A DNA stretch of 62,994 nt from Chloroflexota bacterium (lineage in GTDB: Bacteria > Chloroflexota > UBA11872 > VXOZ01), in contig JAPPLM010000057.1 of NCBI GenBank assembly GCA_028874195.1, forward strand, positions 1-62,994. The letters run 5' to 3'. The notes beneath the pieces were generated by a model, which was given only the letters and a program-made list of their open reading frames with translations, was not told the origin of the DNA and did no database searches. The translations under genes were made by a program, and so were the position numbers. Position 1 is the first letter of the stretch. Every line of letters starts with the position of its first letter. Shown piece after piece: positions 33,414 through 42,667 of the stretch.

Positions 33414-33453
33414 ATTGTAGCGCGAAGAGGGTGTGGCGCTCACGCGTGAGCGC
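33414..33453 (-). promoter_or_regulatory. Putative promoter with palindromic operator, exopolysaccharide operon
   Basis: GCGCTCACGCGTGAGCGC (33436-33453) is a perfect 18-base palindrome. On the minus strand TACAAT (33419-33414) is a -10-like hexamer and the palindrome covers the -35 position 17 bases upstream, so a protein bound there would block polymerase. The glycosyltransferase start is 50 bases beyond the -10. Confidence 0.5.
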
Positions 33454-33692
33454 ACGCCCCACCACTATGGCTGTAACTCTGATTTGCTAGCTTCTAGGCA
33501 ACTCTCAAGACATTGATAGAACCGGATCTAGACAACTAACGGAGTGAAGTGCGGTACCAGGCTGTAGCGCAAGGGCCTGAGGAGTGGGCCGGATACCGCA
33601 GTGTCAGTTCCCGGAATCTCCTCCAGACGAGCGTCTAGTAGTCCAATACGTTTGCATTGATGACTTTGTGCAAGCACATGAGTAGGGCCAAT

Positions 33693-33714
33693 GGTAGCGC
33701 AGGTTTGCAACCTG
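33693..33714 (-). repeat. Intact copy of the 22-base dispersed repeat
   Basis: Read on the minus strand this is CAGGTTGCAAAC followed by CTGCGCTACC with no interruption, matching the split copy at 30393-30437 exactly. Confidence 0.7.
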
Positions 33715-33822
33715 CGCTCATCCCGCATTGACGGCCAATCACATCAATCCGGTGACTCCTCAAGACAAGGCTGTTGCACTACTAGCCACGTCAGCCGCTT
33801 TCAGCGCGTGCCTGTCTCATAT

Positions 33823-33840
33823 ATTCATGCTAGCATGAAT
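33823..33840 (+). promoter_or_regulatory. Palindromic operator candidate before the sugar isomerase-like gene
   Basis: ATTCATGCTAGCATGAAT is a perfect 18-base palindrome ending 41 bases before ATG 33882 and overlapping a -10-like TATATT (33820-33825). Size and symmetry fit a dimeric repressor such as a LacI- or GntR-type protein; no such gene is adjacent. Confidence 0.5.
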
Positions 33841-33881
33841 GCACACGGTATTTGCCCCACGCCATGAGGAGCTACAGCGCC

Positions 33882-34643
33882 ATGCGTCTTGGAATCGTGA
33901 CCTACAACATCGCGGCAGACTGGGACATTCCCGCAATGCTCGCCAACTGTGAAGAGGTTGGGATCTGTGGAGTAGAACTCCGCACCACCCACGCACACGG
34001 CGTCGAACCAACCCTCCCAGCGCAAGAACGCCGGGAAATAAAGTCGCGATTTGCAGATTCGCCGGTTACGATCATCGGACTGGGCACTACCTGTGAGTTC
34101 CATGCGGTCGATGCAGAGACGGTGCAGGAGAACATCGAAACCGCAAAGGAGTTTGCGCAGCTTGCGCACGATCTGGGCGCTACGGGTATTAAGGTGCGTC
34201 CAAACGGCTTGCAGTTGGAGGCCGGAGTATCTAAAGGGCGAACTCTGGAGCAGATAGGCAGCGCGCTCAGTGAAGTTGGCGCCGCCGCCCAAGACCTAAA
34301 CGTCGAAGTGTGGCTGGAGATGCATGGCCGCGACACGGCAGAGCCGCACAACATCCGCCAGATCATGGACAATACCGCCAACTCCAATGTATACCTTTGC
34401 TGGAATTCCAATCCGCAGGACGTGGAATCGGGCTCAATTGCCAAGAGCTACGCCTTAGTGCGCAACGAGATAGGGCACGTCCATATCAATCGTCTCTACA
34501 GCGACTATCCCTATCGCGAGTTGTTTGAACTTTTGAACGAAGACGGCTACGCCGGTTGGCTCTGCGCGGAGATTGAAGCCTCTTCCGATCCTCTGACCGT
34601 TCTGCAGTACTATCGGACGCTATTCCACAATCTAGGCGGGTAA
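33882..34643 (+). CDS. Sugar phosphate isomerase/epimerase-like TIM-barrel protein
   Basis: A 253-residue protein of the xylose-isomerase-like TIM-barrel (AP endonuclease 2) superfamily. ANCEEVGICGVELRTTHAHG, a GTTCEFHA strand, LAHDLGATGIKVRPNG, VWLEMHGRD (metal Glu/His), CWNSNPQDV and IGHVHINRL are consistent with metal-site strands of IolE/hydroxypyruvate-isomerase-like enzymes. ATG 33882 is chosen because GAGGAG lies 9 bases upstream; the frame opens 10 codons earlier. Single gene with its own palindromic operator; likely inducible sugar or inositol-type catabolism. Specific substrate unknown. Confidence 0.85.
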   Translation: MRLGIVTYNIAADWDIPAMLANCEEVGICGVELRTTHAHGVEPTLPAQERREIKSRFADSPVTIIGLGTTCEFHAVDAETVQENIETAKEFAQLAHDLGATGIKVRPNGLQLEAGVSKGRTLEQIGSALSEVGAAAQDLNVEVWLEMHGRDTAEPHNIRQIMDNTANSNVYLCWNSNPQDVESGSIAKSYALVRNEIGHVHINRLYSDYPYRELFELLNEDGYAGWLCAEIEASSDPLTVLQYYRTLFHNLGG

Positions 34644-34886
34644 GGCAGCCACTCGACTGAGAGTGCTCACATAGCGCACCGGTGCCGCGACTCGCTAAAC
34701 GAGGTATAATTGGGATTGGTCACACCCGATATGTGGCTTCAAGCGAAGTGTAGCTCCCTAGGACTAAGCAGGTTAAGATGTGCAGCAAGACCGCCAAGTG
34801 CAACATTTCAACCTACTCTGTTGCTCTTGCTTGCTGACCGCAGAATGACGGAATCTGTTGAATACGACGAGAGAATCTAAATAACC

Positions 34887-35288
34887 ATGGCGCGCAAGAG
34901 ACGAAGGTCGAACAGCCAGCGGCGTAGGCCGGCAAGGAATCGCAACACAGGCGGAGAGCGGCGCGCGGCAAGCGCGGCTCAGTCCCAGCAGAGCCAGACT
35001 GGTGCAGAGGCGTCGAGCAGTGGATTGGAGTCCTCTGTTCCTACAGAGTCTGCTGCGTTGTCTTCCAGGGCGCCGGCAGATTCACAGAGCGGACAGCTGG
35101 GTTCCACACGTTCCCAGGAGACGCCCGCCGGCGCGAGGACAGCTTGGCCTACGCGCCGCAAGCGATCCCAGCTTGTAGAACTGCCGGTCCAGGAGCTTGA
35201 CCACGTGCGTAGCGATCTCGCGCGGATCGGTTTGCTCTCTTTGGGCATGGTGCTTGTACTGGTGGTGCTGACGTTCGTCTTACGCTGA
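34887..35288 (+). CDS. Small single-helix membrane protein, unknown
   Basis: A 133-residue protein with an Arg-rich start, a long Ser/Gln/Ala/Thr-rich low-complexity middle and one C-terminal membrane helix (LLSLGMVLVLVVLTFVL) ending at the terminal Arg. This is the plan of a tail-anchored protein with a disordered cytoplasmic or nucleic-acid-binding arm. No family recognised. It precedes another small membrane protein by 99 bases in the same direction. The coding status is likely but rests on composition and a plausible helix only. Confidence 0.55.
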   Translation: MARKRRRSNSQRRRPARNRNTGGERRAASAAQSQQSQTGAEASSSGLESSVPTESAALSSRAPADSQSGQLGSTRSQETPAGARTAWPTRRKRSQLVELPVQELDHVRSDLARIGLLSLGMVLVLVVLTFVLR

Positions 35289-35387
35289 CGATTCCACTGC
35301 TCCACCATGCAGAAACGATCCGTGTTTTCGAGATCCGGTCACATCTGCGCTGCTGCTGAGAAAGAAACGCCACGTTTGAAGTAGACG

Positions 35388-35888
35388 ATGTTTGAGCAAG
35401 GCACGACACTTTCACAAATCATCGGCACGTCTCTTGCCAGTTTCTTGTTGGCACTCTTGTTTCTGCGCATCTACCTGCCCTTTGCGCCGAAGCGTCCGGG
35501 AACACCAATCGGCAAGATCCGCCTTGGCATTCGGGAAAAGGTCCTCATCTTTCGCCCCACGCTGATTCCTCTTCTCTTGCTGCTATTCATAAATCAAATC
35601 CCCCTTGAAGGCATACACTTCTCTTTCATGCTGCCCGGAACCGAGTTGATGATCATGCTGGCCGTCTTGATTGCGGCGATGGTGCCCATGGCCTACGTTT
35701 TCACGACCGAGGGGTACTCGCTCAGCAATGGACAGGCCCATAAGTGGGAGAATTATCGTCGCTATGAGATTGAGAGCGGTACGGTCGTTCTCGAAGGCAA
35801 GGGGGAACGGCCCCTAAAGCAAAAGCTGTACATTCCTCTTGAGAAAGAGAATGCGCTGCGCACGGTCTTGAAGCGGTTCGTAGGCTAG
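35388..35888 (+). CDS. Small membrane protein, unknown
   Basis: A 166-residue protein with an N-terminal helix (residues 12-29), two further helices at about 55-70 and 83-105, and a charged C-terminal 60 residues (WENYRRYEIESGTVVLEGKGERPLKQKLYIPLEKE) that look like a small cytoplasmic beta-rich domain. It resembles proteins of unknown function next to RarA in some genomes only in the vaguest way; no family is claimed. It lies 83 bases before rarA. Confidence 0.6.
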   Translation: MFEQGTTLSQIIGTSLASFLLALLFLRIYLPFAPKRPGTPIGKIRLGIREKVLIFRPTLIPLLLLLFINQIPLEGIHFSFMLPGTELMIMLAVLIAAMVPMAYVFTTEGYSLSNGQAHKWENYRRYEIESGTVVLEGKGERPLKQKLYIPLEKENALRTVLKRFVG

Positions 35889-35971
35889 GTGCGCGTTCGC
35901 TTCCCAATTTCCATTTGCGCTCACTCATTTCAGTGCAAGGACGCGATGTGTAGCGGAAGGCGCGAGAAGCA

Positions 35972-37408
35972 GTGAAGCGAAGATCGCCTCGAGAGAATCC
36001 TCACCCCTCGCTCTTTGTTGATGCCAATACCAGCAAAGAACCGGCTTCTGCGCGTACACGCCCAACCGCCGCTGCCGTGCCCCTGGCTACGCGCATGCGG
36101 CCGTTGTCGCTGGATGAGTACGTGGGGCAAGCCCATCTCCTGGGTGAAAAAGGCGTGCTCCGCCAGGCAATCTCGGTGGACCGTATCCCATCGATGATTC
36201 TGTGGGGACCGCCCGGATCGGGCAAGACGTCACTGGCCGCCATCATCGGCCGCACCGCCAAAGCCAAAATCGCGAGCCTCAGCGCCGTAAGCGCCGGTGT
36301 TGCCGACCTGCGCAAAGTGGTGGAAGAGTCCCAGGCGCGTCTTGAACTGACCGGCCAGCGCACCATCCTCTTCATCGACGAGATCCACCGCTTCTCCAAG
36401 AGCCAGCAAGACGCCATCTTGCCCTACGTGGAAGACGGCACCGTTACGCTGATTGGCGCCACGACGGAAAACCCCTCGTTTGAGGTGAACGCTCCCTTGC
36501 TCTCGCGCACCCGGGTGTATAAGCTCGAACCGCTGAACGATGATGAGATCATGGTGCTGGTGGAGCGGAGTGTGGCCGACACTGAACGGGGTTTGGGCCG
36601 GCAGCACGTGGTCATGCAACCGGAGGCCTTGTCATATCTCGTCAGCATGGCGAACGGCGATGCCCGTGTAGCGCTGAACGCTTTAGAATTAGCCGTCACG
36701 CTTGTCAGAGAGGACGACACCGGTAAGCATCTGGTAACACAAGACAGTATCGCGCAGGCGCTCCAGCGGCGGGTGCTCCCCCACGATAAGAAGGGAGACT
36801 TCCATTACGACCTTATCTCGGCATACATCAAGAGTGTGCGCGGCAGTGATCCTGACGCTGCGGTCTATTGGCTTGCGCGCATGCTGGAAGGTGGGGAAGA
36901 CCCGCTCTTCGTCGTGCGCCGCATGGTGATTCTGGCTTCTGAAGACATTGGACTTGCCGACCCACAAGCGCTCAGTGTCGCCGTGGCCGCCCAGCAGGCG
37001 GTGCACTTCATCGGCATGCCGGAGGGGATTTTTCCGCTCACGCAGGCGACGCTCTATCTTGCCACGGCGCCCAAGAGCAACTCGGCGCTGCGGGCCTACG
37101 CTGCGGCGCGTGAGGCGATCCAGGAAACCGGCAACCTCAGCGTTCCGCTCCATCTGCGGAATGCGCCTACGGGGCTGATGGCGGCGTTTGGGCACGGCCA
37201 GGACTATAAGTATCCGCACTCGTTTGCAGGGAATTGGGTAAAGGAAGAGTACCTACCTGACCCACTGGAAGGCCAGCGCTTTTTTGAGCCGGGTGCGGAA
37301 GGTTTCGAGCGCACGCTTCAGCAGCGTCTCGCTGAAGTCGAAGAGCGCCGCAAAAAAGCCGCAGCGGAGACTAACGAACCTGGCGAACCGATGCCGGATT
37401 CTCGCTAG
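35972..37408 (+). CDS. rarA: Replication-associated recombination protein A
   Basis: A 478-residue AAA+ ATPase of the RarA/MgsA/WRNIP1 family, acting at stalled replication forks with single-strand-binding protein. Walker A GPPGSGKTS (79-87), Walker B ILFIDEIHRF (131-140), GATTENPSFEVN sensor and the C-terminal YDLISAYIKSVRGSDPDAA, ASEDIGLADP and FAGNWVKEEYLP blocks are all diagnostic. The GTG start at 35972 yields a 40-residue basic N-terminal extension. The last four bases overlap the stop of the convergent AttH-like gene. A Lys/Glu-rich tail follows the conserved region. Confidence 0.95.
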   Translation: MKRRSPRENPHPSLFVDANTSKEPASARTRPTAAAVPLATRMRPLSLDEYVGQAHLLGEKGVLRQAISVDRIPSMILWGPPGSGKTSLAAIIGRTAKAKIASLSAVSAGVADLRKVVEESQARLELTGQRTILFIDEIHRFSKSQQDAILPYVEDGTVTLIGATTENPSFEVNAPLLSRTRVYKLEPLNDDEIMVLVERSVADTERGLGRQHVVMQPEALSYLVSMANGDARVALNALELAVTLVREDDTGKHLVTQDSIAQALQRRVLPHDKKGDFHYDLISAYIKSVRGSDPDAAVYWLARMLEGGEDPLFVVRRMVILASEDIGLADPQALSVAVAAQQAVHFIGMPEGIFPLTQATLYLATAPKSNSALRAYAAAREAIQETGNLSVPLHLRNAPTGLMAAFGHGQDYKYPHSFAGNWVKEEYLPDPLEGQRFFEPGAEGFERTLQQRLAEVEERRKKAAAETNEPGEPMPDSR

Positions 37409-38580
37409 ATGAGACCGCGCAAAGGCTGGGCGTAACCGGTGAGCTCCGCGTACCCGTAGCCTGATGCATCTCCGGAAACGCGCACTGCGCCCTCCCAGTA
37501 GATCACATTGGCCAAGACCTCTTGATCCGCAAGCAGCGGCTCCAGTTTAAGGCGCAATGAGGCATTGCCTAGTGTCAGTTCAATTTCCCATCCCGCGGGA
37601 TACGTAGCGCCGCTGTTTTTGCTTTGCCAACTGCCAAGCGGCGTGATGGCGAAATCCTCTGCCGCCAGGGAGCGGGTCGTGCCGTCCGGAGAGACCAGCA
37701 GTCCGCCAAACAACGGCTCAAGACTGCCGTCCTGGCGCCGAATCTGCCCCACCATGATGTCACGACCGTCGTCGAGGTGAATGGCAAACCAGTCCCACCC
37801 CACGGCGTCCGCGCTGAGCGCACTGGTGCCAAATTCACGATCCATCCAACTCAAGCCACTCACGGCGAACTCCTCGCCCCCGATTTCCACGATACCCGTC
37901 GTTTCCAGGCGCGAAAGCGAATAGTAGTAGCTGGCATTGCCAGGCTCAGGTCCCTTCCGACTCAGCCCGTTTTCACCGTGGAAGGAGGGTCCCTTGACCG
38001 GTGTCAGCGTAAGGTCAAGCGCAAAGCCGGCTGCTTTTGCGCGTATGACCATTTGCGATACTACGTCGTCCGAAGCGAAAACCGCCCAGTCGTCGATCCA
38101 CACGCGGAATCGTGGCGACACCTCCGCGCCTGCGAGGCCCACTGCGCCGCGACTGAATCGATCTTCCTGGAAGAACGTCCCGCCTGCAATGTCGCTCACC
38201 GTGAAGTGCGCTAGGTATACCTGATTTGTGTACCACTCCGACTGGCTGTCTCGCCGATCTGTAGTCAAGGCACGGCGGAAGATGGTGAACTGGTACCCAA
38301 AGCGCTTACCGTCGGCTGTCGTTAGATTGCCCGTGTAATACCACCATTCCGTTTGGAAGGCGGGATGCGGCCCATGATCGTGGGGGAATTCCCACTGCCA
38401 GGGCTTGACTGCGCGCGCAAAGCCATCATCATTGAGTTCCGCCGCAACGACTATGGTTTCCGCGCCAATGGGCTGCGACGGCTGAGTTGAAACTCGCATA
38501 ACGCTAAATACCAGCAGCGCGAGCATGGTCACAATCAGGCCGGACCACAATAGCCTGCTGTTGACATAACGTCTATTCAT
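37405..38580 (-). CDS. AttH/CrtC-like lipocalin-fold protein, membrane anchored
   Basis: A 391-residue protein with an N-terminal membrane helix or uncleaved signal (residues 10-28), then a two-domain lipocalin-like AttH/carotenoid 1,2-hydratase fold: WQWEFPHDHGPHPAFQTEWWYYTGNL is the family hallmark, with FGYQFTIFRRAL, GLSWMDREFG and WDWFAIHLDDG later. Family members are poorly characterised secreted proteins. Its gene overlaps the FtsX-type permease stop by 8 bases, and an ABC ATPase lies just beyond, the classic attEFGH-like association. It probably accepts or processes a lipid-like cargo released by the transporter. Confidence 0.88.
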   Translation of the reverse strand: MNRRYVNSRLLWSGLIVTMLALLVFSVMRVSTQPSQPIGAETIVVAAELNDDGFARAVKPWQWEFPHDHGPHPAFQTEWWYYTGNLTTADGKRFGYQFTIFRRALTTDRRDSQSEWYTNQVYLAHFTVSDIAGGTFFQEDRFSRGAVGLAGAEVSPRFRVWIDDWAVFASDDVVSQMVIRAKAAGFALDLTLTPVKGPSFHGENGLSRKGPEPGNASYYYSLSRLETTGIVEIGGEEFAVSGLSWMDREFGTSALSADAVGWDWFAIHLDDGRDIMVGQIRRQDGSLEPLFGGLLVSPDGTTRSLAAEDFAITPLGSWQSKNSGATYPAGWEIELTLGNASLRLKLEPLLADQEVLANVIYWEGAVRVSGDASGYGYAELTGYAQPLRGLI

Positions 38581-41131
38581 AGCGAATTGCCTCCGCGGGG
38601 GCGAGATGAGCGACGCGCCATGCCGGATATGCTCCCGCCAGCAACGCAGCAGTCAGTGCGATAAGCACGGCTTGCAGCATCGAGCCTGGAGCCACAAGGA
38701 AAGAGAATGTCCATCCGAACGCGCGTACGTTTATGACATTGATGAGCATTTTGGCCAGTAGCAAACCAATCGGCAGTGCGAAGACGCCGGCCGCAAGACC
38801 CATGAGTCCCGTTTCAAGCAACGCCAATCTCCATAGCTGACCGCTGGTGAGTCCAAGGGCGCGCATCGTACCTAGGGTGCGCTGCTGGTCGATTTGAATA
38901 GCCATGAGCGCGCTTAATACGCCAATGAAGGCTACCACGGCAGCAAGACTGCGCAAGGCGGCGGTGATGTTGAAGGCGCGGTCGAAGATGGTAAAGACCT
39001 GCGTCCGCAGCTCGCCGGTGCTCTGTACACTGAGTCCCTGGTCGGCCAGCAGTCTGCGTGCGTTCTCCACAACTTGCGCGCTTTGGGCCTCGGGCGTCAG
39101 GAACAAGGCGAATGACGACACCCATGGATCGGCGAAGTGCTTCCGGTAGACGGCATCCGACATGAGCACTATCCCTTGGTCCGTACCATAGTGGTAGTAG
39201 ACGCCCACGATAGGAAAGCTGCGAGGACAGTTATCGGTTAGGATGCGCAGCGTATTCGCTTCTGATGTGATGCCCCGGCGGTAAGCGAACGACTCCGTTA
39301 CGATGATTGCGCCATTCTGCATGGCATCCCAAACGTCCTCCTTGGGAACGGCAAGCCAAAGGTAGCGGCGAGAGCGTTCCGCGAGGTCATCACTCACTGC
39401 GACGAGGTTTACCGGCGGCAAGTCGGGATAGTCCGGCGCCAGCACCGGCACGTCGCGCGCGGTAAGTACCTTTGAAACGCCGGGCAGGTTTTGTAGTTGA
39501 ACTGCCAACTCCGGGTCTAAATTGACCGTTTCGAGCAACCCGCTCGCCGGCGCGGAAATGAACACGTCTGCGGTCAGCGCGCCATCAAGCCACGTAGTCA
39601 CCGTGCCTCGAAAACTTGCAATCATCACGCTTACGCCGACGATCACGCTGACCGACAGCGAGAGCGCGGCTACGGCTACACCGGTCCGGCTTAGTGAACG
39701 GGCAATCGCACGGGGGGCAGTTCGTCCTAAGGTGCCGATCGCGCGCCCGAGAACCGGCTGAACAAGGCGCATCACGATCAATAACGCGAGCGGCGTTATG
39801 AGCACACTCCCCATGAGCGCCAGAAACAGTGCCCCGAAACCAAGCAAAAGGCTCTGCGCTTGGAATTGAGTCAGAACGAGTCCGGCCGCAAGAACAACGA
39901 TCCCGGCTACCGCCGCCATGTCGGCGCGGGAACGCGACACGTGCTCGGCATCGGTGCTGCGCAGCGTACTGGCTGGCGTGATGCCGGTTGCGTTCAAGGC
40001 GGGGATCAGTGCCGCCCCGAGGCTGGCGCCAAGCCCCGTAAACACACCTTTGGCGATGGTGAACGAGGAAAGCGTAAGCGCTTGCACTTCCACTCGATAA
40101 TAGAGATCGCTGATAGTCCTCGTCACCGCGCCTACGAGGAAGCCGCCAAGCACGTAGCCGACCGCCAAGCCGAGCAGCGTGCCCGCGACGCCGAGGGCGA
40201 CGGCCTCCAGGAGAATGCCAGCAAACACCTGCCGGCGCGTGGCGCCAATCGCCCGCAGCATGCCGATCTGCCGCCGGCGCTGCACCACGCTAAAGGACAT
40301 GATGCTGTAGACCAGAAACAGGCCGACGATCAGCGCGAGCAGGCTGAGGGCTTGGAGATTGAGGGTGAAGCTATCGCTCAGTTGCTCCAGGTTGCTTTGA
40401 TTGCTTTCGACCGGCCGCGCAACGACCCCAGGAGGCAAAGAACCTTGGATATCCGAAAGCACTGGGGTGTTTGTGAGCACGAGGTCTATGCGCGTCAGCA
40501 CGCCCGGACTGCCCACGATCTCTTGCGCCGTGCTAATGTCTGCGACGACGAGTGAGGCAAGCGCCTGCGCGCTCAGTTCGTTCGCGGGATGGATGATTCC
40601 CACGAGGGTAACGCTTCGTCTTCCCCGCGCAGTGCGGAGCTCGAGTTGCTCTCCGGCTTCTACGCCAAGCCGCGCGGCGACGGACTGGGAAACCAATACC
40701 GTGTCAGGTTCGGTTATAAGTCTAAGTAACACCTGACCATCCACGCCCGGAGCGGAAGCACCGGCGAGGTACTGACGCACCTGCGCCTCGGCAAAAGGAT
40801 CGATTCCGAGCAGCGTCAGCGGGATTTCGTCTGAGCCGACACGAACAGTGCCCTGGATGACCGGCGCGGCAGTGCGGATACCGAGGTCGGCGCGCAGCGA
40901 GCGGTAGAGCGCGGAGGGGACGCCGCTTGGGCCGCCTACGATTTCGTGGGTTGCATCGCCTTGGAGGCTTGCCAGACTTAGCGAGAATGCCCGGCGCGCC
41001 GAATCCGCGGCCACGTCAACGCCCACCACCAACGCGACGCCGGCGAGAATACTCAGGACGAAGAGTATACTTTGCAGAACGCGCCGTTGCAGCGCGCGAT
41101 AGGCGAGACGGCTGACTACGGTGCCGGTCAT
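38573..41131 (-). CDS. FtsX/MacB-type ABC transporter permease
   Basis: An 852-residue permease with two FtsX domains, about eight helices in total: N-terminal helix (18-38), a periplasmic MacB-PCD-like region, a three- to four-helix FtsX block near 260-460 and again near 730-850, separated by a second extracytoplasmic domain. RRRQIGMLRAIGATRRQV and QQRTLGTMRALGLTSGQL are the two cytoplasmic coupling segments typical of LolC/MacB/YbbP permeases. These transporters use ATP energy for work in the periplasm or envelope. Encoded between the ATPase and the AttH-like protein, with 3 and -8 base spacing. Confidence 0.93.
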   Translation of the reverse strand: MTGTVVSRLAYRALQRRVLQSILFVLSILAGVALVVGVDVAADSARRAFSLSLASLQGDATHEIVGGPSGVPSALYRSLRADLGIRTAAPVIQGTVRVGSDEIPLTLLGIDPFAEAQVRQYLAGASAPGVDGQVLLRLITEPDTVLVSQSVAARLGVEAGEQLELRTARGRRSVTLVGIIHPANELSAQALASLVVADISTAQEIVGSPGVLTRIDLVLTNTPVLSDIQGSLPPGVVARPVESNQSNLEQLSDSFTLNLQALSLLALIVGLFLVYSIMSFSVVQRRRQIGMLRAIGATRRQVFAGILLEAVALGVAGTLLGLAVGYVLGGFLVGAVTRTISDLYYRVEVQALTLSSFTIAKGVFTGLGASLGAALIPALNATGITPASTLRSTDAEHVSRSRADMAAVAGIVVLAAGLVLTQFQAQSLLLGFGALFLALMGSVLITPLALLIVMRLVQPVLGRAIGTLGRTAPRAIARSLSRTGVAVAALSLSVSVIVGVSVMIASFRGTVTTWLDGALTADVFISAPASGLLETVNLDPELAVQLQNLPGVSKVLTARDVPVLAPDYPDLPPVNLVAVSDDLAERSRRYLWLAVPKEDVWDAMQNGAIIVTESFAYRRGITSEANTLRILTDNCPRSFPIVGVYYHYGTDQGIVLMSDAVYRKHFADPWVSSFALFLTPEAQSAQVVENARRLLADQGLSVQSTGELRTQVFTIFDRAFNITAALRSLAAVVAFIGVLSALMAIQIDQQRTLGTMRALGLTSGQLWRLALLETGLMGLAAGVFALPIGLLLAKMLINVINVRAFGWTFSFLVAPGSMLQAVLIALTAALLAGAYPAWRVAHLAPAEAIRYE

Positions 41132-41134
41132 GGG

Positions 41135-41842
41135 TCAGACCACGGCAGCAGCCGGTTGCACTGACAATGCACCATCGCGAAGCAGGCAGACGCGAGACGC
41201 CTGACGCGCGATCTCGTGGTCGTGGGTAGCCATCAAGAGTGTGCGTCCGGCCTCACGCGTGAGCTGGAGCAGGATTGAGAGCACGCGCGCGCTGTTCTGA
41301 GCGTCGAGATTGCCGGTGGGTTCGTCGGCAAGGACGATGAGCGGCTCATGCGCCAGCGCGCGGACGATGGCAACCCGCTGCTGCTCGCCGCCGCTGAGCT
41401 TCTCCGGAAACGTGTTTGTGCGGTCACCGAGACCCACGCGGGCCAGCAATGACGCCGCATAGTCTCTGCGACTGGCGTTCACACTCCCTTCAAGCTCTGC
41501 GGGCAAGAGGATGTTTTCCCATACCGTGAGCGTGGGAATGAGATTGAACAACTGAAATACCATACCGACGTGGCGGCGTCGGAAGTGCGTGCGCGCAGTG
41601 TCGCTCAGGCTCGTCAAGTCAGTACCGTCGATGACGATTTCGCCAGCGTCGGGCGTATCGATGCCGCCGATCAGGTGGAGCAGCGTCGTCTTGCCGCTGC
41701 CGCTGCTGCCCAGGATGGCAACGAATTCGCCGCGGTCGACCTCCAGGCTGGCGTCGCTTAGTACGGCGCGCTGCTCGCCTTGATCGAGATAGGACTTGCT
41801 TATGCCGGAGATTGAAACTATGGGATTGTGCTTTTTGTTCAT
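41135..41842 (-). CDS. ABC transporter ATP-binding protein (LolD/MacB type)
   Basis: A 235-residue ATPase: Walker [11 protein letters not shown]-loop in [27 protein letters not shown], signature [14 protein letters not shown], Walker [14 protein letters not shown] and the H-loop in MATHDHE. The NLIPTLTV sequence marks the MacB/LolD subclass that pairs with FtsX permeases, and the permease follows after 3 bases. ATG 41842 is preferred; the frame runs upstream to 41941 over the end of the kinase gene. Confidence 0.95.
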   Translation of the reverse strand: MNKKHNPIVSISGISKSYLDQGEQRAVLSDASLEVDRGEFVAILGSSGSGKTTLLHLIGGIDTPDAGEIVIDGTDLTSLSDTARTHFRRRHVGMVFQLFNLIPTLTVWENILLPAELEGSVNASRRDYAASLLARVGLGDRTNTFPEKLSGGEQQRVAIVRALAHEPLIVLADEPTGNLDAQNSARVLSILLQLTREAGRTLLMATHDHEIARQASRVCLLRDGALSVQPAAAVV

Positions 41843-41909
41843 TTCTTGTGGCTGGAACGTCAGGTATGGAATTCGGGGTTGCACTACGAAGCATCCTGCA
41901 GCCAAGAAT

Positions 41910-42554
41910 TCATTGTGGTGCCCCGCTGGCTGCCGTGCCATGCTTCAGATGCATCTCGGCGAGTCGTTTGAATGCAGTAGGTTCTGGACCGCTCTCAAGG
42001 CGTTGCCGAATGGTGTCGGCACACTCCGGAGGAGTGAGTTGCGACGTGTCGACCTCAACGTCATAGATACCGGGCATATGAACTTCACGCTGCCAGCGGC
42101 AAATGTGTTCGTCTAGCCCACGACTTGGGTCCCAGGTTTCTTGCCGTCGCTCGATGATGATTTCGATGGGACAACGAATTCCCACGAAAAGGACAGGTAA
42201 GTCTCGCAAGCGCCGCGCGCTCTCAAAGAGGATGCCACGCGGCACGGAATAAGCATCATGATGGCCGACATCCACGACGACATTTACGCCCATCCGGCTA
42301 TGGGCGGCAATCGATTCGTACATAGCCGCGTACAGCACTGGGACAAGAGGCTCGAGCGTAGCGGCCAACTCTCCGCCCGGGCGCAGACCGATTCCCGGAC
42401 TGTAGCGCTGTGAAGTCAGTTGCTTGAAACCATCTACGCCAAGGTTGACCCATACACCAGCGAACGTGTCCAAGACCACCCTGGCGATGCTCGACTTGCC
42501 AGACCGCGGCGCACCGTTCAGGATGATGATTTGCCCCGGCTTGCAAGCTAGCAC
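41910..42554 (-). CDS. Chloramphenicol-phosphotransferase-like P-loop kinase
   Basis: A 214-residue P-loop protein that resembles chloramphenicol 3-O-phosphotransferase: IIILNGAPRSGKSS (Walker A), VWVNLGVDGF, VVVDVGHHD (acidic residue in the base position), VLFVGIRCP, ERRQETWDPSRG and HICRWQREVHMPGIYDVEVDTS. The natural substrate of most such proteins is unknown, and resistance should not be assumed. It lies upstream of the ABC genes on the same strand and downstream of tRNA-Arg. Confidence 0.85.
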   Translation of the reverse strand: MLACKPGQIIILNGAPRSGKSSIARVVLDTFAGVWVNLGVDGFKQLTSQRYSPGIGLRPGGELAATLEPLVPVLYAAMYESIAAHSRMGVNVVVDVGHHDAYSVPRGILFESARRLRDLPVLFVGIRCPIEIIIERRQETWDPSRGLDEHICRWQREVHMPGIYDVEVDTSQLTPPECADTIRQRLESGPEPTAFKRLAEMHLKHGTAASGAPQ

Positions 42555-42667
42555 GTTGCAATCCCTTTTTGCGTAAAGAATGAGCTTTGCCTCAACGCGA
42601 AAGAGACTATCAGCCTTGCAGACCGGGAGGTTGGCGGCCTACTTCCAGGAACCCAGAATGTACGTCG

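Larger units (their letters stand above)
33365..33851. other. Divergent intergenic region with operators and a repeat
   Basis: About 490 bases between divergent genes. It holds two perfect 18-base palindromes and one intact dispersed repeat, listed separately. Nothing else was recognised. Confidence 0.6.

Noticed and set aside
41910-42554. Antibiotic resistance gene
   Set aside because: The protein resembles chloramphenicol phosphotransferase, but most relatives have no proven resistance role and context is not a resistance cluster.
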